This document shows positions 1-7,945 of a stretch of 64,000 nt of DNA, piece by piece. Origin of the DNA: JADJDM01 sp044352985 (GTDB lineage Bacteria > Bacteroidota > Bacteroidia > B-17B0 > Aurantibacillaceae). Below the pieces are notes generated by a model. It saw only the letters and a program-made list of their open reading frames with translations. It was not told the DNA's origin and ran no database searches. The DNA lies in assembly GCA_044352985.1 (NCBI GenBank), contig JBILCU010000010.1, positions 1-64,000 of the forward strand, given 5' to 3'. Made by a program: the position numbers and the translations under genes. Each line of letters starts with the position of its first letter. Within the stretch, counting starts at the first letter, position 1.

Positions 1-340
1 AAAGAAACAAAAAAACTCCCGGCTGCATTGCTGATTCCTTCCACTATTTTTTTCGTTCACTGATTTTTGCAAGGCTTCGCTGCACAAAAATCTACGCGAA
101 GCGAAAAAAAGTGGAACCTGAAATCAAAAACACTAGGCCGGATTTTTTATTTAACCCGAGCGTGGCTATGAACAAACGCGATGCCGATTCGGGTGAATGC
201 TTTTTTTAGGGCAGCCAGGTGGAATGGCTGACCGTAAAGAAAAAAGCAGAGAGCTAGAGCAATCGTTTGTTCTTGATTTTTTTGGCTACTTTTTTTGATC
301 AAGCAAAAAAAGTAGAAGATGAATAAATTATATTTTTTGA
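1..340. repeat. Hairpin-rich non-coding element
   Basis: There is no convincing ORF here. Four inverted repeats are visible. A long imperfect one has arms at 41-69 and 85-114. A bulged one has outer arms ACCCGA (154-159) and TCGGGT (189-194). A short one pairs CAGCCA (212-217) with TGGCTG (225-230). A perfect 12-bp one has arms CTACTTTTTTTG (286-297) and CAAAAAAAGTAG (304-315). Local G+C is higher than in the flanks. The layout resembles the dispersed palindromic intergenic elements common in Bacteroidota, but copy number cannot be judged from one window. Confidence 0.5.
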
Positions 341-1108
341 GTGAATTCTAAATCAATCATACGAAAGTTGAAATGCGATAAACATAGTTTCATTGCAGTT
401 ACTTATGTGCTGTGTTTTATTTTTTTTACCCAACAATTTTATGCCCAGGAAAAAAAAGAGAAATTCTTTCAGACCTCTTTTTATATGGGACCAGGATTAT
501 CTAAGTATAAAATAAACACCAATCATTGTGATAATTTAAAAAGCAAACCCACCTTTAATGCGGGGGTGAAGTTTATGTTAACCATCAATAAAAGCACGTA
601 TTATTTTACCTCTTTTCAGATTTTAACTCATGGCAACAGCTTTAATTCGTATTACTTTTCCGATTCCAGTATTCGGATTTACGATAAAAAATATGAGTAC
701 AATTACAATTCAAGGTTCAATGATATAGTGATGCAAAATGGCTTACGCTACAAATTCACTGAAAATCCGCAAACAAAAAAATACATATATAGTGAATTGG
801 GACTGGGTGTAAAAAAAAGATTAAACAGTTTATTGGATGTATCTTCTGTTTCTTACGGAAATTCGGTATATTATGATACTTCAGGTGAATTATTTAACTC
901 CCAGATATTGCCTAAAGAATACGGCTTTAATTTGATTTTATCTACAGGATTTGACAAACACTTTAGAGAAAAGAAATCGGCTTATTTTTTTGAATTGAAT
1001 TTTCAATACGGTCTAAACCGTTTTAATTTTATCAATCATGCTAACTTTCCTGTAAATCTTTATTTAGAAGAACGTTTTATTCTTATCAATACAGGAATTC
1101 GATTTTAA
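341..1108 (+). CDS. Hypothetical outer-membrane beta-barrel-type protein
   Basis: This is a 255-residue protein with a hydrophobic segment at about residues 17-33 (ending FYAQ) that looks like a signal peptide cleaved after the AQ typical of Bacteroidota exports. The mature part has alternating aromatic and polar residues and ends in an aromatic residue (NTGIRF), as outer-membrane barrels do. The start is a GTG at 341; no ATG lies nearby in frame, so the start is uncertain. The hairpin at 286-315 sits just upstream. The gene converges with lpxA, 28 bp away. No specific family was recognised. Function unknown. Confidence 0.55.
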   Translation: MNSKSIIRKLKCDKHSFIAVTYVLCFIFFTQQFYAQEKKEKFFQTSFYMGPGLSKYKINTNHCDNLKSKPTFNAGVKFMLTINKSTYYFTSFQILTHGNSFNSYYFSDSSIRIYDKKYEYNYNSRFNDIVMQNGLRYKFTENPQTKKYIYSELGLGVKKRLNSLLDVSSVSYGNSVYYDTSGELFNSQILPKEYGFNLILSTGFDKHFREKKSAYFFELNFQYGLNRFNFINHANFPVNLYLEERFILINTGIRF

Positions 1109-1136
1109 AAAAGTGAAAGTTTAATGTAATCAGGAA

Positions 1137-1910
1137 TTAAATTCCGCGTATGATTCCGTCTTTTTGACTTCTGATGAAATCCAAAATTTGCTTACGATGT
1201 GGAGAATCAGGAATTTCTTGTTCAACAACTTCCAATGCTTTTGTAACATTGTGGCCTCTCACAAAAATAATTCTATAAATGTCTTCAATATCTTTTATTA
1301 CTTCTTTACTGAAACCTCTTCTGCTCAAACCAACAGTATTCACTCCAATAAATTGAAGCGGATCACGGGCTGCACGAACAAAAGGAGGTATTCCTTTTCT
1401 GATTTGAGTATAACCACCAACAAAAGTATGTGCACCAATAGTAACAAACTGTTGTGCCGCAGCCATACCTTCAATGATTGCGTAATCTTCAATGGTTATG
1501 TGACCTGATAAACCAACACTGTTTGCAATAATTACATTATTACCTATAATGCAATCATGCGCAACATGAACGTATGCCATTAACAAGCAATTATTTCCGA
1601 CTTTAGTTGTCATTCTATCGGATGTTCCTCTGTTTATGGTTACGCATTCTCTGATGGTACAATTATCTCCAACTTCAGCTAATGCTTCTTCACCTTTAAA
1701 TTTTAAATCTTGTGGTACAGCGCCAATTACAGCGCCAGGAAAAATCTTTGTATTGTTGCCAATTCTGCTGTAATCCATGATTACTGAATTTGGGCCAATC
1801 CAGCAATTATCACCGATAACAACATTTCCATAAACAGACGCAAATGGCTCAATGGTTACATTGTTGCCAATTTTAGCGTCAGGGTGTACAAAAGCTAATT
1901 TGGAAATCAT
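1137..1910 (-). CDS. lpxA: Acyl-ACP--UDP-N-acetylglucosamine O-acyltransferase
   Basis: LpxA transfers a 3-hydroxyacyl chain from ACP to the 3-OH of UDP-GlcNAc, the first step of lipid A synthesis in the cytoplasm. The 257-residue protein is made of hexapeptide repeats (IGDNCWIG-type) from about residue 10 to 185, forming a left-handed beta-helix, followed by the helical C-terminal domain. The motif HVAHD at 115-119 carries the catalytic His (H118), and the NRGT motif is at 93-96. It is the last gene of the lpxD-lpxC/fabZ-lpxA operon, starting 6 bp after the lpxC stop. Length and motifs are normal. Confidence 0.97.
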   Translation of the reverse strand: MISKLAFVHPDAKIGNNVTIEPFASVYGNVVIGDNCWIGPNSVIMDYSRIGNNTKIFPGAVIGAVPQDLKFKGEEALAEVGDNCTIRECVTINRGTSDRMTTKVGNNCLLMAYVHVAHDCIIGNNVIIANSVGLSGHITIEDYAIIEGMAAAQQFVTIGAHTFVGGYTQIRKGIPPFVRAARDPLQFIGVNTVGLSRRGFSKEVIKDIEDIYRIIFVRGHNVTKALEVVEQEIPDSPHRKQILDFIRSQKDGIIRGI

Positions 1911-1916
1911 GAATGA

Positions 1917-3344
1917 TTAAGCCTCCTGTGGCTGATTTTTTTTAGTTTCGTTATTCTTTACTTTTACTATCTGAGCCATCATTTCGGCTTCCATTACTGG
2001 TTTATTAGCAACGTATGCAACACCACGCATGTGGCAAATTCCTCTTCGAATTGGAGTTACCAATTTTAAACTGAATACAACTGTATCACCAGGCAATACC
2101 TGTTGACGGAATTTTACGCCGTCAATTTTCATGAAAAAAGTGAGATAGTTTTCAGGGTCAGGAACTGTTTTCAAAACTAAAACGCCACCACATTGTGCCA
2201 TAGCTTCAATAAGTAAAACACCTGGCATAACTGGCGCTTCAGGAAAATGGCCTTTAAAAAATTCTTCGTTCATGGTTACATTCTTCACCCCTACAATGTG
2301 TTCTGAACTAATTTCCATGATTTTGTCAATCAGTAACATTGGCTGACGATGTGGAAGAATTTTTAAAATATCATTGATTGTGTAAACTGGCGCAGCATTT
2401 AAGTCAATTTTTGGCAAAAACTTATCTGACGACTGTTTCTTAATGGTCTCTTTAATTTTTTTCGCAAACGACACATTACCTGCATGACCTGGGCGCGCAG
2501 CCAGCACATGTATTTTCATGGGCTTACCAACCAATGCTAAATCACCAACAATGTCAAGTAATTTATGGCGAGCAGGCTCGTTGTAATATTGAAGTTTTAT
2601 AGTATTTAAAACTCCTTTTTCCTTTACTTCAATATCTTCTTTATTAAATACTTTCTTTAAGTAATCTAATTTATCTTTTGGAATTTCTCTATCAACCAAC
2701 ACAATCGCATTATCCAAATCACCACCTTTAATCAAGTTGTGTTGCAATAAAACTTCCAATTCGTGCAAAAAAACAAATGTTCTGCATTTTGAAATTTCAG
2801 ATTTAAAATCATCCATTTTGTACATGGATGCGTGCTGAGTACCTAATACTTCAGAATTATAATCAACCATTACGGTAACCCTAAAGGTATCCTGAGGAAC
2901 GGCAAGCATTTCAACTTTTTTTACAGGATCTTCATAGGTTAAATTTTCTTTTAATTCAAAGTATTCGCGTTCTGCATCTTGTTCTACTATTTCAGCAACT
3001 TCTAGTGCTTCAATAAATTTTATTGAACTACCATCCATGATGGGCATTTCTGGGCCATCAATCTGAATAAGACAGTTATCGATTTCTAAACCCATTAATG
3101 CAGCCAAAACATGTTCTGTGGTGTGAACACGAACTCCATTTTTTTCGAGCGTTGTTCCGCGTGAAGTATCAACAACCAAATCAGCATCTGCTTCAATAAT
3201 TGGCATTCCTTCAACATCTGTTCTCTGAAATTTAAACCAATGATTTTCGGGAGCCGGTAAAAAGGTAATATTCACTTTTTTCCCTGTATGTAAACCAACA
3301 CCGGAAAGTGTTACCGGATTTTTAATTGTACGTTGTTTTATCAT
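1917..3344 (-). CDS. lpxC/fabZ: Bifunctional UDP-3-O-acyl-GlcNAc deacetylase / 3-hydroxyacyl-ACP dehydratase
   Basis: This 475-residue fusion is known in Bacteroidota. The N-terminal LpxC part (about 1-305) is the zinc-dependent committed step of lipid A synthesis. Candidate zinc ligands are H78 (in HTTEH), H260 and D264 (in ARHKLLD), and the catalytic His is H287 (in GHAGN). The C-terminal FabZ part (about 320-460) dehydrates 3-hydroxyacyl-ACP, with the hot-dog motif GHFPEAPVMPG (H366) and the second catalytic residue E380. It thus links lipid A and fatty-acid synthesis at the shared 3-hydroxyacyl-ACP branch point. It lies between lpxD (5-bp gap) and lpxA (6-bp gap). Confidence 0.97.
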   Translation of the reverse strand: MIKQRTIKNPVTLSGVGLHTGKKVNITFLPAPENHWFKFQRTDVEGMPIIEADADLVVDTSRGTTLEKNGVRVHTTEHVLAALMGLEIDNCLIQIDGPEMPIMDGSSIKFIEALEVAEIVEQDAEREYFELKENLTYEDPVKKVEMLAVPQDTFRVTVMVDYNSEVLGTQHASMYKMDDFKSEISKCRTFVFLHELEVLLQHNLIKGGDLDNAIVLVDREIPKDKLDYLKKVFNKEDIEVKEKGVLNTIKLQYYNEPARHKLLDIVGDLALVGKPMKIHVLAARPGHAGNVSFAKKIKETIKKQSSDKFLPKIDLNAAPVYTINDILKILPHRQPMLLIDKIMEISSEHIVGVKNVTMNEEFFKGHFPEAPVMPGVLLIEAMAQCGGVLVLKTVPDPENYLTFFMKIDGVKFRQQVLPGDTVVFSLKLVTPIRRGICHMRGVAYVANKPVMEAEMMAQIVKVKNNETKKNQPQEA

Positions 3345-3349
3345 TAAAA

Positions 3350-4393
3350 TTAATTTGTTCCGTTATTAATTTTTTTTTCGAGTTCTCTTAATTTATCGTT
3401 TAGTTTTGGCAAACTTCTAAAGAGCACATAACTTCTTTTATATTCTCCTATTGTAAATGCCGGTGAACCTTGTACAATTTCACCTTCTTTTTCAATAGCA
3501 CTACCAACACCAGATTGCCCGGCTATTTTTACTCCATCTGCAATTTTAACATGACCAATAATTCCTGCTTGTGCTCCTATCATACAATTTTTACCAATCT
3601 TTGTTGAACCAGCAACACCTGTTTGCCCAGCAATTACAGTATTTTCGCCGATTTCTACATTATGAGCAATTTGAACAAGGTTGTCAATTTTAACACCTTT
3701 ACGAATGATGGTTGATCCAAGTGTAGCTCTGTCAACTGAAGAATTAGAGCCAATTTCAACATGATCTTCTAAAACTACATTTCCGATTTGAGGAACTTTA
3801 GCATAATTATTTTCGCTATTAGGCGCAAAACCAAACCCATCACTTCCTATTACAGAACTTGCGTGTATGGTACAATGATTTCCTATTACACAATCATTAT
3901 AAATTTTTACGCCGGCAAATAAAACACAATTGTCTCCAACTTTTGTATTATCACCTATATAAACCTGAGGGAAAATTTTCACATTGTTACCTATTTGCAC
4001 ATTTTCTCCAACATAAGCAAAAGCGCCTACATAACAATTTTCGCCTAATATAGCTGTTGGATGAATAAACGAAGGTTGTTCGATGCCTTTCTTTTCGCCT
4101 TTAATTTGCTCATATAATCCTAGTAATTTGGCAAAAGAACCATAAGCATCCTCTACCCTAATTAATGTGCAACCTGATTTAAGTTCTTTTTCTGCAACAA
4201 ATGAATTGTTTACAACAACTATACTTGCATCAGTAGAATATATAAAAGGCGTGTATTTTGGATTGGCTAAAAAGGAAAGTGTCCCTGAAATTCCCTCTTC
4301 GATTTTTGAAAGATTTGAAACTTTAGTATCGGGATTACCATCTACTTTTCCGCCTAGAAGTTCTGCTATTTGGGCTGCTGAAAATTCCATCAT
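3350..4393 (-). CDS. lpxD: UDP-3-O-(3-hydroxyacyl)glucosamine N-acyltransferase
   Basis: LpxD adds the second hydroxyacyl chain, to the 2-amino group, after LpxC has deacetylated the sugar. The 347-residue protein has the N-terminal uridine-binding domain (about 1-100), a long run of hexapeptide repeats (about 105-310) and a C-terminal helix. The motif QIAHNVEIG carries the expected catalytic His. It is the first gene of the lipid A operon. Two ATG codons are in tandem (4393 and 4390). A TATATTTG element at 4395-4402 almost touches the first one, so either the transcript is leaderless or the element is not the promoter. Confidence 0.96.
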   Translation of the reverse strand: MMEFSAAQIAELLGGKVDGNPDTKVSNLSKIEEGISGTLSFLANPKYTPFIYSTDASIVVVNNSFVAEKELKSGCTLIRVEDAYGSFAKLLGLYEQIKGEKKGIEQPSFIHPTAILGENCYVGAFAYVGENVQIGNNVKIFPQVYIGDNTKVGDNCVLFAGVKIYNDCVIGNHCTIHASSVIGSDGFGFAPNSENNYAKVPQIGNVVLEDHVEIGSNSSVDRATLGSTIIRKGVKIDNLVQIAHNVEIGENTVIAGQTGVAGSTKIGKNCMIGAQAGIIGHVKIADGVKIAGQSGVGSAIEKEGEIVQGSPAFTIGEYKRSYVLFRSLPKLNDKLRELEKKINNGTN

Positions 4394-4394
4394 T

Positions 4395-4402
4395 CAAATA
4401 TA
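4395..4402 (-). promoter_or_regulatory. Candidate -7 element of the lpxD operon
   Basis: TATATTTG on the minus strand matches the Bacteroidota -7 consensus TAnnTTTG exactly, but lies only 1 nt before the lpxD ATG. No clear -33 TTTG was found at the usual spacing, so the call is tentative. Confidence 0.35.
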
Positions 4403-4467
4403 ATCTAAAATATTAATTATTAAATTAAAATGTCCCTCTTTATATCAATATGAAATTCACTAAAACC

Positions 4468-7400
4468 CTATCTAATTATTTGGAAGAAATTTGTGAGAAT
4501 ATTATCCTGAGGTTTTAAATTTGGAACTTCTAAAATGTAATAATAGGTGCCTACTTCGTGCTCTTCACCATTCCAGTCATTTTTATAATCTTCTGACTTA
4601 TAAATTAAATTCCCCCAACGATTAAAAATTCGAATTTTAGAATTAGGATAAAACTGTAATCCATTAAATGAAAGCGTATTATTTATATTATCCGTATTTG
4701 GTGTTATGATATTAACCAATGGAATAGTTGCAATTACTTCATGATTAATAAAAATTGTATCTAAACAACCTCTATTAGATCTTACAATCAACATCACAGG
4801 ATAAATTCCGGGCGCATCATAAGCATGTGTTTGTGTAGGTGCCGGGAAATTTGAATCACCATCACCAAAATACCAATAACAATTTGTTATTGAACCAACA
4901 GAAATTGTTGATGTACTACTAAAATAAACCGGAGAATTGTAATCTGAAGGCTCAGGTGCTGCCGTAAAATTAGCATTAGGTATCGCATAATAGTTCAGAT
5001 TAAAATTAGCTGAAGCAGTACAACCAAAAACAGTATCGACAAAAGTAGCAATGTATTGTCCGGGTGTAGAAGTAAAAACAGTATCGTTATTCCCAAGACC
5101 TGCAGGTAACCAATTTAAAATATAGGTATTGCCATAATTAGTAAGATTTGTACTCACATTTGCCTTAATAAAGCCTGTATCTAAAGGGCAAATAAATGGA
5201 GTCCCTGATAAATTAATGGTAGGTTGAAATAAATCAATTTCTATCGTGTCTTTTCCAATACATCCATTACCATCAGTAACTATTAAATAATAGGTGCCCG
5301 CTAGTAATATTTTCAACGAATCGTTGGTTGCATTTATACCTGATGCCGGAGACCATTGATAACTGTAAGGAGCAACGCCACTATTCATAGATGCAGTTAA
5401 TAACTTATCCTCTTTAAAACAAAGGATGGTATCTGGAGCAAGAGGATTGGTTAATGTTTGAGAAATTATTGTAGGATTTGGCCCTTGAAATGCATCAATA
5501 GCAAGAATTTCAGGATTGTTACTTGGACAAGATCCTCCAACTGTAGCAGAGACAGTATAAGTTGTACCAGGCACAGAGTTAATAACAGAGCCGGTTAATC
5601 CGCTAGGCTGCCAAGTAATTTGATAAGTGCCGGGAGGTGAAACAACTGCTCTTACTGTTGTTTGCTGACCAATACAAACTGAATCATTAAACAAAGTTAT
5701 AATTGGTTGAGTAAGTGCAGTTAAACTCACCGTATTTGAAAAGACACAACCATTTAATGTTGCCTGAACAGTGTAAGAAATATTACTTGTTGGGTTTACA
5801 GTTATTACCTGAGCATCTGGATATGTACTAGCTGGATTTGATGACCAAGTATAAGATGCACCAGGTGTAGAAGCGGTTAATGTTACAGGTATTGTAGGGC
5901 AAAATTCTGTGTTAGATGGCGTTATTGAAATTGTTGGTGTAATATTCGTTACGGTTACTGTATCGCTTCCAACACAGCCATTTGCATCCGTTACTGTTAC
6001 GTAAACCTGACCTGCAGCTGAAATAGTTGCATTTTGCGTAGTAGCTCCAGAATTCCAACCATAGGTATTTATAGGCACTGTTGTTCCTGTTACATTTGCA
6101 GATAATGTTACACTGTTATTATTACAAAAATTGGTTTCGCCTGTAATTTGAACTATTGGATTTGGATTAATGGTAACTTGCTGAAAAGATGTTTTTACAC
6201 ACCCACTTGTAGATACTACAGTTACACTTGTTTGTCCGGTTTGATTTAATACTACGCTGCAACCATTTGATCCATCAGCCCATTGAATGGATGTAAAATC
6301 ACTGCAGTTATTTAAGGAAACTGTTGCTCCAACATTACCACAAATAGGGCCTGATGGAGAAACACTTAGCACGGGATTGGGCAATACAACATCGGGAATT
6401 TCTATTAAATAATCTATTGTTGTACTTAAACTGGGCACACCATTATCAGTTGCAGTTATGGATATAATGTGTGTTCCTGCTAAGGCAGCTGAAGAAGAGA
6501 CTAAGAATACCGCATTACCATTTGAATTACTTAATGTACTTAATGCACTTCCCAAAGTATTACATGATGCTGTAATGGTTAATGTTTGGTTACTTTCCGG
6601 CGCAGTAAAAGATACAGGTATTAATAAAGAATCAGATGCTGAGCATAACTCAAGTGTATCAACTCTGCAAGAATAAGATTCAGAATTAGCAATTGGGGCC
6701 ACATTAGTTGATGAACCACAAGTATTAAAATAATAGATTTTATCATCTAAATAACTAACACCATTACCATTAGTTGCATTTTGAACAAAGTTTGTTCCTG
6801 CAACATCAAATCTTCCAATCTGAAAAAAAGAGGTCCCGTTTCCGCTATTAGCACCAACAGTTGCTGGTACGCCACCAAATCCATTTGATCCTTGGGACGC
6901 ATCACCTGTTGTCCATTGCATATCTCCATAACAAAATGCTACATTGTTGTCTCCGGGAATTAACGTGTCATTCCCATTAGAAATAATTAATTGAAATGTG
7001 TTTTTTTTATCAGCGTAATTATTATAATAACCGACATTTTCCCATTTCACAATCATATATGAATCTGTAATTTTATAATGCACAACGCCACTTGCAGGAT
7101 TTCTTGTATCCACATCTCCCCAAAATGGCGCAATCATTTTATACTGAGTGCTTGGAAACCCGGATGCTGAAAATGTTGAATATCCTGTTCCAAAAGATAC
7201 ATTCCCATTATTATTAATATATACTGAATTATAATTTGTTCCATAAAAACAAAAATCAAAAGGTAATAACTTAGCTCCTGTAGAAGCATCATCATTACGG
7301 TATTGGTTAGAAGCAGATAAACCAAACCCAGTAAATTGAGCAATGGTAAAAGTATTGTCAAGTGGGATTATACACTGACAGTCTGTGTTAGCTATTCTAT

Positions 7401-7605
7401 TAGTTGAAGGATTTTTGTCTGAAGAAGGTATTATTTCTTTTTCCTTAAATTCATCTTTTTGAATATATAGTGTATTCTCTTTTAATAATCCGGCAGCTTT
7501 TTGTTTATCATATTCATCAACAGTAATTAATTTAATATTTTGAGCCATTAAACAATTAACTGACAATACCAACAAAGCTACTAATAATGTAAATCTTTTT
7601 TGCAT
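4468..7605 (-). CDS. Secreted NIDO/PKD-domain protein with type IX C-terminal domain
   Basis: This 1045-residue exported protein has a signal peptide (residues 1-22, ending LMAQ). Residues about 85-295 look like a nidogen-like (NIDO) extracellular domain, with the pattern FCFYGTNYNSVYINNNGNVSF followed by APFWGDVD. Several Ig/PKD-like repeats follow, with a clear PKD motif (YWYFGDGDS) near residue 935. The last 80 residues end in the gliding-motility-associated C-terminal domain (IFNRWGNLIYKS then DWNG), which in this phylum directs type IX secretion. It is probably a surface adhesin or matrix protein; the ligand is unknown. It is a single gene, not obviously in an operon. Confidence 0.88.
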   Translation of the reverse strand: MQKRFTLLVALLVLSVNCLMAQNIKLITVDEYDKQKAAGLLKENTLYIQKDEFKEKEIIPSSDKNPSTNRIANTDCQCIIPLDNTFTIAQFTGFGLSASNQYRNDDASTGAKLLPFDFCFYGTNYNSVYINNNGNVSFGTGYSTFSASGFPSTQYKMIAPFWGDVDTRNPASGVVHYKITDSYMIVKWENVGYYNNYADKKNTFQLIISNGNDTLIPGDNNVAFCYGDMQWTTGDASQGSNGFGGVPATVGANSGNGTSFFQIGRFDVAGTNFVQNATNGNGVSYLDDKIYYFNTCGSSTNVAPIANSESYSCRVDTLELCSASDSLLIPVSFTAPESNQTLTITASCNTLGSALSTLSNSNGNAVFLVSSSAALAGTHIISITATDNGVPSLSTTIDYLIEIPDVVLPNPVLSVSPSGPICGNVGATVSLNNCSDFTSIQWADGSNGCSVVLNQTGQTSVTVVSTSGCVKTSFQQVTINPNPIVQITGETNFCNNNSVTLSANVTGTTVPINTYGWNSGATTQNATISAAGQVYVTVTDANGCVGSDTVTVTNITPTISITPSNTEFCPTIPVTLTASTPGASYTWSSNPASTYPDAQVITVNPTSNISYTVQATLNGCVFSNTVSLTALTQPIITLFNDSVCIGQQTTVRAVVSPPGTYQITWQPSGLTGSVINSVPGTTYTVSATVGGSCPSNNPEILAIDAFQGPNPTIISQTLTNPLAPDTILCFKEDKLLTASMNSGVAPYSYQWSPASGINATNDSLKILLAGTYYLIVTDGNGCIGKDTIEIDLFQPTINLSGTPFICPLDTGFIKANVSTNLTNYGNTYILNWLPAGLGNNDTVFTSTPGQYIATFVDTVFGCTASANFNLNYYAIPNANFTAAPEPSDYNSPVYFSSTSTISVGSITNCYWYFGDGDSNFPAPTQTHAYDAPGIYPVMLIVRSNRGCLDTIFINHEVIATIPLVNIITPNTDNINNTLSFNGLQFYPNSKIRIFNRWGNLIYKSEDYKNDWNGEEHEVGTYYYILEVPNLKPQDNILTNFFQIIR

Positions 7606-7945
7606 GCAATCTTATCTTAAGTTAAACGAATAAAAATATAAATTTCTTTTTAATAATTATTCACTCTATCCATCAGCGGTAAATTTAGATGAAGAAACTA
7701 ATCTTGTTCTGACAAAAAAACTAATTTATCACAAACGAGCTGTTTAAATAAATAATTATCTATCAATTGCTTAAAATTATAAATACATTATTTGAAATAA
7801 ATTAGTAGTTTTTTAACATAAAATTTAAAAAAACAATAATTTTATTGTCACCCCCCCTTTTTTATTAACTATTTATTAAAATAATTAATTTTTTTAGCAC
7901 TACCCCCCCATTTTTTAAATACATTTGTCAAAAATTTTATAAAAA
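7606..7945. other. Intergenic region with two C7 boxes before glutamine synthetase
   Basis: This is a very AT-rich divergent intergenic stretch of about 340 bp, with no ORF or RNA gene that I can support. The visible structure is two runs of seven C (7851-7857 and 7903-7909), 52 bp apart, each followed by a T-run. A TACATTTG promoter element follows at 7920-7927. Confidence 0.6.
7920..7927 (+). promoter_or_regulatory. Candidate -7 element of glnN
   Basis: TACATTTG fits the TAnnTTTG consensus and lies 18 nt before the glutamine synthetase ATG. The best -33 candidate is the T-run at 7891-7895, 24 or more nt upstream, with a C7 tract inside the spacer. A weak -33 with a homopolymer spacer would make promoter strength sensitive to tract length. 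Confidence 0.5.

Noticed and set aside
1..340. Possible tRNA or ribosomal RNA fragment in the hairpin region
   Set aside because: No T-loop, anticodon arm or rRNA core sequence could be recognised.
1164..1508. 114-codon plus-strand ORF opposite lpxA
   Set aside because: It is the reverse complement of the well-supported lpxA gene, with no signal of its own.
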